Of a DNA stretch of 64,000 bases, positions 46,700-59,829 are shown piece after piece; positions within the stretch are counted from its first letter, which is position 1, and every line of letters begins with the position of its first letter. The notes below the pieces were generated by a model. The model had not been told where the DNA came from. It was given only the letters and a program-made list of their open reading frames with translations, and searched no databases. The translations under genes and the position numbers were made by a program. The DNA comes from Moringa oleifera (taxonomy: Eukaryota; Streptophyta; Magnoliopsida; Brassicales; Moringaceae), in NCBI GenBank assembly GCA_021397835.1, contig JAJFZO010000659.1, forward strand, positions 1,178,501-1,242,500, in the 5' to 3' direction.

Positions 46700-48560
46700 C
46701 TATGATTGGAAGATTTGCTGTAGGAGCTAGCTAGTTTCTTCATTTGTAGCTTAAGAAGCAGTGAGACTTCAAGATCATTAAGATGAATAGCCAAGGAAGC
46801 TTTAGTAAGAAAGGCCACTTACACCCAATCTAAATCGAGATCAAGATTTTTACCTTTAATTTCTTTAATTAGTCTCTTTTGGATTAGCTAGAATTAACGG
46901 CCTGTTCCCCGACCTTGATGTTATATTCAATCAAAAGTTTAAACTATTCAATGTCTCAAGGTCAAGCTTCCTCCCAAACCTTCTTTGTTTCCTCTAGATA
47001 TTTTAGTATCATCTTGTGTTTGACTTGACCAACCTTTGCGTTGATGCACAAATTTAGGCTAGTTTAAATTGAGTATTGTCTAACTCGAATTCAACTTTAT
47101 CTAAGATATTTTTCAATCTTTTCAATCTCAACCGCATAAGTGTGGGTTCTGTTCATAACATCCTTAGCTAACTTAGTCACTTATTGGGCTTCCTGGATCA
47201 AATGGTGTAGATCGATATTAGTGTAATTATACTTGTTGGTTAGGATGGCCATATGTTGGATGGATTACATTAAAACAAGATCGGGAAGTAAGATCAAAAG
47301 AATTAATGGGGATAATATACTTAATTGAGAATTTCATGAGTTTAATGGAACCTAAAAAAAAGGAAAGGGAAGAAGAATTGAAATAAATCGAGGAAGGACA
47401 CTTGCCTCTCCTGTGCACATCATTATGTTGCTCAAGAACTATGGGCTCTTTTTAGACTCATATTTCTTTAAGTCCTTGGGCAATATCGATTTGTAAAGCC
47501 ACTCCTGGATAATGCTTGGGTGGTTTAAACTAACTTCAATTAGCTAGTTCTAGTTCGGGAGAAACTTATCCTTATCTTTACGTTGAGGAGGAGTAAACGG
47601 TGACAAAGGGATTACATCCATGGTGCTTTAATCTTTAGGATCATTGCTAGCTTTTTCTTGTCTTTAAACTAGTTGCTTGCTTAGTAAGTTGGCTCTGTTG
47701 TTTTTTAAGGCTAGAAAAGCAGAAGTGATAGTAGTAGTAGATCAAGAAGCCTTCTTTTCTTGGCACCCTTAGAAGATTGCCCTATATTATAAACCTAATG
47801 TCGATCTCGATGGGAGAAAAAGGGCTCTACCCATTGCATTATCCATCGCCACCCAAACTTTGTCTTCACTAAGCTAGGGAACTTCTCGAGGTGCCATTTC
47901 TATAGGATCTACAAGTAAAAGAGATAGGCAGAAGTAGAACTATAAGAATGAAACTAAATGATGCAGTAAAGGTTAATGAAAAGCTTGTTGCTAGAAGAGT
48001 ATGGTTAATCCTAAAACTGATAAAAATATGTTGATCAAAATAAGGTGAATTATTAAGATCAAGAATGGGAAAAGTAACAGAATAAAATTGACAAAGGATT
48101 TGTTCTAAAGCTTAGACAAGAGTTAGAGTTTGGTGAGGAATTTGAGCAAGGGCTTGAATGAGATTTTCAACTTGATTAAGGTTTAGCTCTTAATCGGGGT
48201 TTGGTAAAGATAAGAACAATTATAAATATGAGTCATATTCTTTAATGCCAACTAATCTAGAAGATCTATTGAAAGGAAACACCCTGTATTAAGGCCCAAT
48301 ACATTTAACAATGGTTATCATTAGTCTCATTGATGTGGTCTTTAAAATTATCTTTGCCGTGATATTTTGAAAGAATCTTATAAAATGGCTCTACATCAGG
48401 GTGAATCTTTTTCCTGTGAACCTTCTTGGAAGGCTTTTTTAAGGTATTCAGATTGAGGTAGATCTTAGGCCAAGAAGCCTAAAATTTTTTTTTAGACTAA
48501 CCTTTGTTATTCAAAGGCAAGCCCTTGAAAAAAAAAAAAAGCTTAGGCCTAACATTACTA
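46700..48560 (-). pseudogene. Broken - strand coding block, unrecognised
   Basis: On the - strand, fragments with coding-like composition follow each other: SLPRRFTGKRFTLM and SHFIRFFQNITAKIILKT (48.4 kb), MAPREVP (47.9 kb), NHPSIIQEWLYKSILPKDLK (47.5 kb), FDLTSRSCFNVIHPTYGHPN (47.3 kb) and a Lys/Glu-rich coiled-coil-like region (VKSNTR...EEAWGR type, 47.0-46.9 kb). None is open for long. It lies inside the disrupted - strand Tat-type element and may be its additional ORF, but I cannot name a family. Confidence 0.35.
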
Positions 48561-48599
48561 AAATAAATAAAAAATCCTTTGAATCCCTATTATCTCTAT

Positions 48600-51037
48600 T
48601 GGCTTTTAGTTTAAAAATTAGAAGAATAGAAAGTTTTGTACAATTTAGAGTAAAAAGTTTAGAAATGAAAGCAATCATGCACTCTAGCCATTGGGTAGCA
48701 ATTGAGAAAGGGAAATGTTAAACTAAAAGCATACATTCTAAAAAATGGTTGGATAGGTATGTTTTAACTACCTTTCAAACAATCCTCAAAGACCATGATT
48801 TAGCCTTCACAGTGGGTTTATCATTTATCAGAAAAGGAAAGTAGTTCTAACTATACATATACAAGAATAAGAAAGTTATTCACAACTCATTCCAAATTGT
48901 TGCTAATGTAAAAGAAATGTTGTAATTCCTTAGCCATTGAATTGAAAAGAGAGTAACTATAGAATAATGGAAGAGAAGAAAAGAGAGAGTTAAAGCTAGA
49001 TTTACTAAAAGTTTCAAAGAAAAGAGATAGTGGCTTTCTAAAGAAGACGAAGTGAAGGAAGATGGAAAAAAAAAAGGAAATGAAAAAAGTATTTTTACAT
49101 GAGTATCAAGAAACAAAGAGGTTCTCATGTTCAAAGAAGTGGTTTTGAATCTCTAGGCCATAGGTTAATAATGAGTAGTAAATTAACTATTACTATGTCA
49201 AAAGAGAAGTCGTGCCTAATAGGTTGCTGAGCTAATAAGGAAAATCTTGATCTTGATAAACATCAATCCTGATAAGCTCCAATCTTGTTACAACTTAGTT
49301 AAGAAAAATCTTAGCATAATTCAAAACTTAATCAATTGTAAACCTTGATAAAAACAAGATCTCGAGCAGTAAAAAGGTGAAATGTTAAGATGACCTCAAT
49401 GTCATAAGAAAGATTGATCTAAATTGACTAGTTTGTAAGTAGCAAAGAGCATTAGTTAATGAAAACCTAATCATTAAAATCTCTGATCTATCATTTCCTA
49501 ATCTAAAGAGAAAGTATAGAAAATCCTGATCTTAGAGATTACCTTGATGAACCATTTGACAAGAAGAATGAACCTAATGGTGGTGAATAACAAATCCTAG
49601 TCCTTGAAGCCAAAGTTTTCACTTATGATAAGATTTTGATTTAGAAATTAAAAGTCTATACCATTCTAGAAGCAGCTAGAAGACCTCAAAAGAGTGTAAA
49701 TGATTTTGAAAAAGGTGCATAAGATGAACAAAGTGAAGTAGCCACCTGTGCCTTATTCACCCAAAATGAGTATTTAACACAAGTGGTCCCCATGTGGCAC
49801 CTCGCATCTTTTAGACTTTGAATGGGCTTTTCCCAACAAATTATCCTATAAATGGACCCTAGTTTGAAGAAGAAAGAACGTTCACATCATAGAAAAAATA
49901 GGCTAAACACTTTATAGTTTTTTCTTGAAGTGAGTTATGCTAGAGCGCTTGAAAGTTTTTTTTTTTAAAAAAATTCAATTATACCACTAACAAAAAAGTA
50001 GTAAGAATTGAAATTTATTGAATTTGAAAAAACAAGTACAAATTATCTTAATCCAATTCTTGTATCACATTCCTTTCATTTAACTATGAATAAAATTGAT
50101 TAATTAATCAAATTCTTAAAAAGTCTTGCTACCTTTGATTCTTTCTTGATCATTTCTTGGTTTTTTTTGCCTTTTATTTGACATTTCTTTATTATATTAG
50201 CATCTATATGATTTATGTGGAAAAAAAAATCTGAATGATGTGATGATGTGATGGTATGGTAGCTCTTTCACAGAATTCTACGTAAAACTATTTATCTTAG
50301 AAAATGTTACATAACAGTAACCATGTCCTATTTTCACGAAAATTCCTTTATCATGATTATTTATTAATTCTTTTTTTAAATGTATTTTAAAAAATAATTT
50401 AAGAATAATATGATTTGATTAGTAATCTAGTCATGGTATCATAAATAAAATTGTTTATTTTGAAAGGAGGATGTGCATGGTCGTCCTATCTAATTTTCTT
50501 CATTATTTTGATACATTTTTTTAGATTGTGAGGCGGTAGCTAATTTTCTTGATCATAAGTAAAATCTTTTTGGAAATGAAAATGCAATGGTATCTATATC
50601 CAAAATTTCCTTCATTCATTTATTCATCATTGCATGTTCTCCATGATAATTAAATGTTTTTCAGAATGGGAATCAATTTCGAATATTTTTGGAGCCATTG
50701 GCTAAAATTCATTTTCGTTTAACTGATATCGATTTTAGGACATTATAAGGATGCTAATACTTTTTTTACACGTAACTGACTCCCAAACCTAGATTTCTTG
50801 GTGAGGTGGATCATTGCTTTATAAAATTTTTAATTCTTCTGTTACTTTATTCTTTCATATAAAATTTTTAGAAAAAGAGAAAACAATTTTAATGATCAAT
50901 CATTAAAAAAAAAAAAGTGGCTATTATTGTTTTCTTCGGTTTTCATTAAAAAGCTAATGAAAATGAGTTTTAGATTTATAAACTTAAACTAAAGAAATTT
51001 TTTCTCTTTGCAGTTAGTTTTAAACCTCATTGTGATA
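48600..51037 (+). repeat. Tat-type LTR on the + strand (left boundary uncertain)
   Basis: The right end, TCATTGTGATA at 51037, is followed by a primer binding site. U5 contains GGATGCTAATACTTTTTTTACACGTAACTGACTCCC (about 50751-50785), matching U5 of the composite element's LTR (AACTGACTCC near 22332) and of the LTR at 54.9 kb in inverted form. A TATA box, CTATAAATGGAC, is at about 49849-49860. The left end was not located; 48600 is approximate. Confidence 0.6.
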
Positions 51038-51039
51038 TC

Positions 51040-51057
51040 TAGTGATTCCATTAGACG
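51040..51057 (+). other. Primer binding site of the + strand Tat-type element
   Basis: TAGTGATTCCATTAGACG lies two bases after the LTR end. It is a decayed form of the site at 22582, and GAGTTAGGCC follows as GAGTCAGGCC does there. Confidence 0.6.
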
Positions 51058-51750
51058 TCGAACTCACAATCTTTGATTTCATAGAGAGTTAGGCCAAATG
51101 TTAAGGAAAAAAGTTTTTTTTAATGAAAAAAAAATTCAATCTTGATTCCCTTATCTATACTGTGATATGATCTTTTGCTCTTAAAGTTTATTATACTTAA
51201 TTTCAATGTTAGAATAATATAATATCACACATGTCACCATCATGCATTATGTAAGCTCTACATGTGAGCTAGTCCTCTATGGCTAACCTCTGTAATTAAG
51301 AGTTATTAAAAATGCAAGTTTTTGAGAGAAAAACTAACCTCCATGCATGCTATGCTTTTAATCCCACTCAGGTTGAACCCTAAAACCTTTTTCATTTTTC
51401 ATGAGGATGAAAGATCTTTTCACATTACTCCTCCAAGTAAGTGATTATGGGCCAAGGGTACTATTTTGCTAAATCAGTACTAAGGGACAACCTTGGAGCC
51501 TTTAAAAAACCTATTGACCAAGGTTAGATATATTTTGGGTCAAACCATTAACCTTGAATCATGCATGTAGAGCTTTAAAAAGATTAAGATTAAGAAATGT
51601 TAGGTTAAATAAACACCCAAGGGACATGAACCCTAGTTAGAAGAATATGTTGTGACTGTGTTTGCAGCTTGCTAACCTTACTTTCTAATTACATTATACT
51701 CTTTTACATGACATGTCATCGAGAAGTTTATTAGCTAAAGACATCCAATA
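51058..51750 (+). other. Leader of the + strand Tat-type element
   Basis: No gene is seen. The block GGCCAAGGGTACTATTTTGC to CCTATTGACCAAGG (about 51450-51520) resembles, in the same order, the leader of the - strand element near 54.4 kb. The rest of the + strand element is missing or replaced by - strand gag sequence. Confidence 0.5.
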
Positions 51751-52239
51751 TAATGGAAATCACTAATCTCTTTGAGAAAATTAAGTCAGTATTCACAAGT
51801 CCACTTCATATTCTATAATTAGAAACCATAATGATAAATCGAGGACCTCAATTTAAAGAAGTTTTATTTGATGTGACCATGATGACATCTCGTGAAGTAC
51901 AAGAATTGTCTAAAATAGAATAATAAAGGTTAGGTGATGCTCTACCGTGACTTTTTCAATCTCAACTAAGATCGATCTTATAGGGATCCTTGGATGGTGA
52001 TTTTAAGGCCTAGACCATTGTTGCTAAAATTAGGATTTTAAGGAGTTTAGAGTGTCATTGCTAATTATTTTTATAGGACGATCAACCTTGGTAGCTACAG
52101 TGCATTGATGGCATGGTATATTGGGTAGCAAAGGGTAAGATATGAAGGCCTTAAATATTAGTATTAATAATGTTAGGGATTGAAATAGGTAGGCTAATAG
52201 ATCCCTTCAAATGGTGTCTAAAGGAAACTTGATTTATTT

Positions 52240-53390
52240 TTTCTTCTTTATTTTTCCCTATAATAACCTTCTTTAAGCTGCCTGGATCTTCTAATCATCC
52301 CAACCTATATGGTTTTTTTCCAAAGAGTTCCCCTTGTTTGATTATTTTCATGAACTTCTCTCCCTATATACCCAACTGTTTTTCATAGAATGAAGGCTTC
52401 AAAGTGTAGAGGAACAACTTAAAAAATTCATGATCAAACAAAACTAGTTGGACCTTAGTCACTACCTCTCACCATCTTTTGGTGTATTCCTTGAAGGCAT
52501 CATTCATTTTGGAGAGTGATTTGGTTAAGTAGCAATTCAACCATGTGTTGATAATGTGCCACAAACACACCAAGTAAGTCCTTTGATGACTAGAGTTTAG
52601 ATGCTTTAAGATTAATATAACAGTCTAATGCTTCATCCTTTAAATTATCTTGAAAATACTGTATTAAGATTTCTAGATTTGACTTATACTCATGCATCTT
52701 ATTTCAAAACATGCATAGGTGTGTGTTTGGACATTTTGTCTTGTTAAGTTTATCAAATGCATTGCCTTAATTTTGGCAGCAACGCTGAACCTGAAACCAA
52801 ATTGAGATCAACATCATCTAGTTTACTAAAATTAATTGTTTAATCTATCATTCTGACCTTTTATATTAGGCCTCCATTTTTGTGAGCAATTTTTGACTCC
52901 CTAGAATGCCCATTACCTCGATTGGATCTTTAAGATTTAGGACCTGGTATCATTCTCCCATCTTTCCTATTCCTTTATTGCCAACCCTTTTCCCTTAAGG
53001 CATCTCACAATTTAATTTACATCTATAGCACTTTTAGATGTATTTCCCATGATAAGGTTTTTTGGCCAAAAAAATGCTTCTGTTCTTGTGTTAGGTGCTC
53101 TTTTAGGTGCTTCCACATCTATGAACACCTTTTTACCTTTCATCACGGATTCCATCAACTTCATCATCCTTTGTATTTGCCCCTATAATTCAATATAACG
53201 TTAGGTCATCTCTTATTATTTTTGGATTATTTGATCATGCATACCAAACTGAGCTCAAGCTATCTTTTCATTCATCCCTTGTTGTGCCCTCTCTAGCCTC
53301 TCTAACCTCATTAGCCGTCTTTCTTTATCTATTGAATGTGCTTTAGATAGGGTATCATATGACTTGACCACGGGGTGTTTTACCTTCCTT
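52240..53390 (-). pseudogene. Tat-type gag remnant
   Basis: On the - strand, starting near 53390: DKERRLMRLERLERAQQGMN (N-terminal coiled coil), ESVMKGKKVFIDV and AFFWPKNLIMGN. Then the capsid core: NKTKCPNTHLCMF, NLEILIQYFQDNLKDEALDC, LSKMNDAFKEYTKRW, EVVTKVQLVLFDHEFFKLFL, YTLKPSFYEKQLG and FMKIIKQGELF (about 52750-52330). The DP.L..Y...M..Y...L.IQ.FQ.SL pattern and the F.EYA.RWRE motif identify a Tat-lineage gag. Stops and shifts are frequent. Confidence 0.8.
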
Positions 53391-54880
53391 CCATATCCTT
53401 GCTCCTTGTCTCCCTTCTCAATCTAATTTATGTTCTTTAAATAAATGCTCATGTGTATGGTAATGTATGTTTGGTTAGCATTACTATAGAAAATGAGCAT
53501 CAATAGTTTATTAATATTGAAGCATAAAAATTCTATAAAATGTCAAATCAATTTGCCCTAAAACTCTCTTGATGACCATTAAGCCTTAGAATGCTAATAT
53601 CTTATCGATCTAACTTTGTTTGGCTTCCTCGATCTAGTTAGCTCATTAGTCTAATGCTTGGGTCAAATCTATGTCGCTGAAGCAGAAACATTTGTAAGAT
53701 AGTTCTCCAACATTTCTTAATAGCTCAAATAAAGAGATCTTTAAATGCATAAAATCAAGATTCCCTATGTGCTCCTACTAGTCATTAAGATGGATCTTTT
53801 TTAGACTAAGCGATCTCTACAGTCGTTTTAGGGAATTTCAAACCATTTTCAAGCTTCCCGACCCTAATTTATCCAGCATGATTTAAGAGACTTCTAACCT
53901 GCTGAGGGTTACCAATGCAATCCAATTGTGGCTATCTAACTCAATTGTGTTTCCTAACCCCATTAGGTTTCAAGGATAGGTTTCTAATTGGGTTTTGCTT
54001 GACCTTTTCGAGTTTCAATGATAGGTCATGCTACATGCATCCATCAAATAACTCGACACTGTGAAGCTCCCTAACTCACATGGGATATCTTTTTTCAAGG
54101 AAATTAAAAAACCCTTATTTTTTAAATGATGTATGGATAATAAACTTTCTAATATCCTGTAATGCACATGAAAAAGGTAAAAAGGATAAAGGTCATTAGA
54201 ACAAAGCAAGGTTAGCATTAACATCAATATTGAACATATTAAAACAATAAAAAAAAAAAACTAACAAACTTATGACCTTGTACATGTCTTGCATAAATCT
54301 TCTTCTTGATCAAGTTTGGCTCTATCCTAAAACTAGCCACACGAGGTTTACTATATTTGGGCTTAACCTGAAGTTAGGTTTTGTAGGATTGACTGGTTCT
54401 TTTGAAGGCTTATAGGCTATCCCTTTGTTGACTAGCAAGCATACCCCTGATAATACAATCATCTTGCAAATGTACAGTTGTAAAAAAGTCATCTGGTCAT
54501 CTTGAAAATGATAGAGTATTCAGGCCTCGAGTTGAGTGGGATGATAGCTTTACATGCATTAAGACTAGGTAATCTCTTGAGCAAGCACATCTCAATCCCT
54601 TCTAACAAAGAAAATTGACTATGTAAAGCTTTGCTTGGTATAGAACTTGCAATGCATGCACGGTAGTGTGTGCAAGGTTCATACAGAGTATAAAGCATCA
54701 AGAAAGCAAGTAACAAATAGTAGAGCAAACAAATAACCAGTAGAGCAAGCATTAACAAAACATATAATTGACAAAAACAAACAAACAAACCATTAAAGTT
54801 AGAAATGAAATTCAGATTTTAATATTTAAAATTTGAAAAGTAATTCTTACTTAATGCTTGGCTTGACTCATTTGTAAAAA
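53391..54880 (-). other. Leader of the - strand Tat-type element
   Basis: This gene-free stretch lies between the - strand gag and the primer binding site at 54881-54898. Two ORFs on the - strand (54015-54227, 54489-54788) lie within it and have no family features. Confidence 0.5.
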
Positions 54881-54898
54881 TCCCCAATAGAGTTGTTT
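54881..54898 (-). other. Primer binding site of the - strand Tat-type element
   Basis: On the - strand AAACAACTCTATTGGGGA follows the LTR end ATGACA by two bases, and GAGTCAAGCC lies downstream. It is the same site type as at 22582. Confidence 0.7.
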
Positions 54899-54900
54899 GT

Positions 54901-56500
54901 TGTCATAATGGGTTCTGAATGTCCCAAAGTAAATTACTTAGGTTGAAAATAATTTCACTGGCTTTATATGGTTTAAAAGAAAATAAAATAAAAATAAGAT
55001 CATCTTTAATTTTTTTTTATGATGTGATTAGCCAATAAGTGTTTATCTACTTTTTAAAACCTTTTCAAAGTTAACAAAATAAATGAACAAAAAATGGCAT
55101 CATAGTCTACATGATTTCAAAATAAGTTCGATAGTTAGTTACATACGAAAAAAATATTAGCATCTCCATAATGCCAAAAAATTGACACCAATTATACAAG
55201 ATATTTTACGATTTCAAAATATATTTGAAGTTTAAAGATAATTTCTAATTAAACAAATATTTCACATCTGCATGAAAAAATGTGAAGCGAGATTTCATTA
55301 CTATTCCATCTCTTCAACTCAAAACATTTTTTAAAGACATCATAATCTTGATGCCACTTGATCTTTTATCCTCCAATTTAAAGAACTTTTACTTGTAATT
55401 TTCATGATGGAACATTCCAAAATCAAGAACAAATTTAATCTGGGAAACAAAGTTCATGCTACCACACAATTCCTTTGATACTTGAAAGTTTTTGAAAACA
55501 TACATTGAAAGGTTACTGTTTATATCTAGAGAAAATTAATGGTACATATGAATTATAAATGAAAGAAAGAAAAAAGATTTAAAGTCAAATTGCTAAACAT
55601 CACATGAATTCTTATTTTTCAAAATCATTGTATACAAATTTACAACTAAACTAATCTAAAGAATCTCTAGTGGCTTTTAATTTCTTTCATCTTTTTTATT
55701 CACATTTTTCTTTTTAATTTTCTTCTTTCTCTTCATTCTTTTACTTAATTTGCTATTCTAATTGATATTGCAAAAAAGATATTCATAAAAACCTACTATG
55801 GTATTTCTTATCACTAACAATTATTTTAAAATTATAAGATAATGCAAGAACAAACTCAATACTTGAAATTTAAAGATGTTTTCTACTAATCAATTATAAT
55901 TCTGTTGAAAATCATTTACTTCACAATCATTTACTTTTACTATTACCAAATTGAAAAAGAGAAAAAAGTTACTTACAAAAAAGTGTGAAATGTTAGTAAA
56001 GCAATTCCAAAGTTCCGATTTGCCAAGACTTATTTGATTTTTTTTATTCTTCCAAAATTATGAGCTTGGCACCCCTATTTATAGGGGTTTGATGGTATAG
56101 ACTTGTGGTTTCTAATGTGGGATTAGCAAAATGCATTAGATTTTCAATCAATGTGAAATTAGTGAAATGCATAAAATTTTCAATTAATGTGAAATCTACC
56201 AAAGGGATCTACCACTAGTGTCTTTTGAATCCTTACTCTCAACATAATGTATGTTGTCTATCTCGTATCTTTGTAACACTACTTGAATCACTTAATTTGG
56301 AACTCAAATAATGGAGTTATTCCTAAAATACTAAAGCAATGTAGCTAATCATTCTATTCAGCATCAAGTAGCTTTTATCTTAATTTGTTATCCAATGCGG
56401 CTCAAGTTTTTGAAAACTTAAAATTTCAAAAGATCTAAATTTGTTTCTTATCTTTACAATCCACTTGAATATATATTTTATAAATTTTTAAATTAAATTA
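54901..56500 (-). repeat. 5' LTR of the - strand Tat-type element (outer boundary uncertain)
   Basis: The inner end at 54901 (ATGACA on the - strand) abuts the primer binding site. U5 contains GGAGATGCTAATATTTTTTT (about 55177-55158), matching the + strand LTR at 50.75 kb. A clear TATA box, CCCCTATAAATAGGGGTG, lies on the - strand at about 56088-56071. The 5' end is probably between 56.4 and 56.9 kb, with 56500 as an estimate. Confidence 0.65.
56071..56088 (-). promoter_or_regulatory. LTR promoter TATA box
   Basis: CCCCTATAAATAGGGG on the - strand is a perfect inverted repeat centred on the TATA box. It is about 1.17 kb upstream of the LTR's inner end, comparable with the spacing in the + strand LTR. 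Confidence 0.5.
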
Positions 56501-56545
56501 TTTATAAATTTTTAAATTAAATTATTTATATATTTTTATTAATTT
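56478..56545. repeat. ~25-bp AT-rich tandem repeat
   Basis: TTATAAATTTTTAAATTAAA recurs at a spacing of about 25 bp, two full copies and a partial one. Confidence 0.7.
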
Positions 56546-59500
56546 AATTAGAAGCCAAGTCGAAACCATCGATTTTAATTTTGATTCAAAATTTACTTGA
56601 ATTATAATCGAATCATATTTAAAATCATTATGGTTATTGTTTAGATTTGAAACCGTTATAAATGATTTTGAGATTTTAAATGTTACCATTCGATTCATGT
56701 GGTCATCTACACTCCTTATCAAGGTGTGATAAATCATCATGCACCTCAAGTAGTACAATTGGCGTTCCTCTAGGCATCATTCTACTTACTAGTTTACTAG
56801 AAAGCAAACTTACATTCTTTGTAAAGCCAATAACTTCCCGTAAGCTTTCCCACAAATAATGTCAATGTTGTAAAGGAAATTCACATAATGTTTGACCCAA
56901 TAAGAAAGAATAAAAATATTGCAATATTTTATTGACCATCTTAGTATTTATTTTATCAAAAAAAAAATCCTTTTACAAGAATTCAAACTTCTATCTGTGC
57001 AAAAGAGATTAATCACCTAAAGATGGCTTCCATCAGTTTCCATTTGAAAGCCATGCTTAGGCATTAAGCGTTGCCCGCTAATCTTTTGATTGAAGGAACG
57101 GTGTTGCGATTATCCTTTGAAACTAGCAACAACAATCCTCTTCATCAGATCATGTAATCTTTAACCACTAAATGATAGGTCGGATCTTTCTTCTCTCGAA
57201 GCTAAGTGTCATTGCACTTTGATCCCGGCCTTAACTTAAATAATCTCATTAGACTCATAAAGGATATTATTTAAAGATCCACAACGATATATATGTGATT
57301 AGAGATCTCATGAAATAAGTTCAATAAAATAAAAATAATTTATTTCTTATCTTGATAGCTATGTCATTTTTAAAAATATAAAAAAATATGTCTAAATGGT
57401 TTAAATTGTGAGGTAATTCTAAGTGCAATAAGGTTGAATAGTAACTTTTAATAAATTTTATAGTTAAATAATAGGTCCATATGGTGGTGTGTCAAATTAT
57501 GAGACACATTTGAAGAAGGTTCGCCAATATCCAAATTGGGTTAATTCTCATTAGAGTTTAAGCAGAAATCTCTAAAGCAATTGTAAGTCTCAATTAGACA
57601 TGACCATTAAGGTGTCAGACAATTGAACGACTTCAGTATAAGACAAAGCTAATTAATTTATGTATTTTGAAATATGAGAGATAATATATTTGGTATAGTT
57701 ATTTCAAAATATATAACCATTTTCATATTATCTCTCAAAATATTACATTTATCTTCAAACTTTAAAGATACTATTATTATTTGAAAGATTACTTGATAAT
57801 ATTTATCTTTAAAAGATATTATCATTATTTGATAGTTATCAATCATGTTTATTGTACTACAATAAGTAAGAGTGAGAAATATTAATTTGTGTCATTCTTT
57901 TTTTTTTCTTTTAAAGATTCTTTTCTCACATTTTTTTCTTTTCTTTTCATAAAATTTATAAAAGCATTTTTTTAAGGATAAATGTTATTCAATATTATAA
58001 AATATAAGTTCTCTTCTAATTTTTATCTTGAACTTCAAAATGCAAATCTTTATTGATGAAAAATAGTCAAATTAAATCTTGTCAAAAAATTTTAAAAGAA
58101 TATTCAAAAAATTGAGAATCTTGTATTACAAATTTTAATTTAAAATTTTTATCGATATAAAAAAATATTTAAATTGCCATCATAAAAAAATTTAGAGTTT
58201 TTTTAAGTGCTGAAAATATTTTTTTTAAAAAAAATTTACCATAAAATATTTGAAAATTTTCACAATAAATAACTCATATGTCAAAAATTATTAAAAAATG
58301 AGATATTGATTTGAAATTGAATGTAAAATTTATTTGAGTAACTATTTAGATATTTTAATAATAAAAATATGCTTAATTTTATTATAGTAATTTGAGTAAA
58401 TGTTTAACTTAATTATTTTTTATCGATCAGGATTTATATAAATACGCTTTAAAGTTCAAAATAAAAATTAAAGAGACAGTGTTTTTCAGGATTTTTAATA
58501 ATATTTACTTTTTTTTAACTTTTGATGTTCAAAAATTTTTATATTAAGAGTGCATTTTTACAAAGATGTTCATTAAATCATGGAAATTAAAGTGTCTTAG
58601 AACCCGTTTTTCATCCAAAAACGCTCCTACATTGATGCATCTAACCTTAACATAGTTCTATTGACATACTTTAATCTAATTGCCATTCATTCATTTTGAA
58701 AAAAATTTATAAAATGATCTTTGATCATCGTACATACTCTCCTTTTGGTATTGATTGTGATATGTAGTCCTGCAAAGAAGAGCGTAAAGCTTATTTGATA
58801 AAAAATTAAGGAAAGAATAAAGCTCAAATCAAGAAAAGTATTCAAAATGGACAATACAAGATGATTGTTAGATAGAAGAAAGAAAAAAGAATTGGTAATT
58901 TTAGTTATTTTTCATAAAATATTTTTAAATAAAAAGTTATGTTAAAAATTCGTATAAAAATCATAAAATATAATTAATTAAGAGCATGATAAAAGTAAAA
59001 TTAAAAATACTAAAAATGATTGGTGGATAATATTGTTTAAAATTTATCTTTAAATTACTTTTATCACGGTGATGCTATAAAATACAATTAAATTGTAAAT
59101 TAGTATCACCATTTTCTTAATTGGCTGGCACATAAGCGGCAGCCCCTCGTATCCAGTCCTCCTTTTTGCCTTTTATTTTACATCCTAGTTCAAACAAGTA
59201 GGAGCCTGCTCAAAATTTTCTTTTCCTTTTTCTTTTTTCTTGTTTGTTTTTTTTTAAATTCGTGATTAATTTATTAATGGTTATGTTTTGATCTTTCACT
59301 TTTAAGTAATCCTTTCTATAGATATAATTATAATTTTTAATATATCATTTTTATTTTATAGAAAGAAAAGTTTAAAAAATTATTATAAATTTGATTTTGC
59401 AAGATAAGATCTTTTATTAATTATTTTTTAAAATTTTTGTATGCATTGTGAATTGATCAAAATAAATTAAATTTTTATTTAATTTAAAATTACTTTAATT

Positions 59501-59780
59501 TCAATTGACAAAATTCAAGCTTAAAATAAATTTGAATTTATATATTATATAGTTTGAATAATTATATTTACAAAATTTGAATAATAATACTGACTTTTGC
59601 GTATCATGAGGTTAATTAAGATGAGTTTTTTTAAAAAAAATTAAATTTAGATTAAACACATAAAAAAAAATTCTGAGAATGAACTAGACAGTGTTCAAGA
59701 TTAGCAATATTCTCCTTCAAATTAACCCTTTACATAAGATTATTAAAGTATATTTTAAAAAAACCAATTCATGTACCAAG
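56546..59780. other. AT-rich intergenic DNA
   Basis: No credible gene or retroelement domain is seen. Short ORFs at 56522-56758 and 57658-57846 (- strand) are chance. Around 57660-57750 an imperfect inverted repeat built on GAGAGATAATAT is present. From about 57900 the DNA is dominated by A/T homopolymer runs. Confidence 0.6.
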
Positions 59781-59829
59781 TATACAACAAAAGCTGCTAA
59801 TCCTGCAACCAAACAACCTAAATGATCCT

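Noticed and set aside
57650..57850. Inverted repeat considered as a MITE or small-RNA hairpin
   Set aside because: The stem is imperfect, only about 14 bp is well paired, and no terminal repeats or target duplication could be defined.
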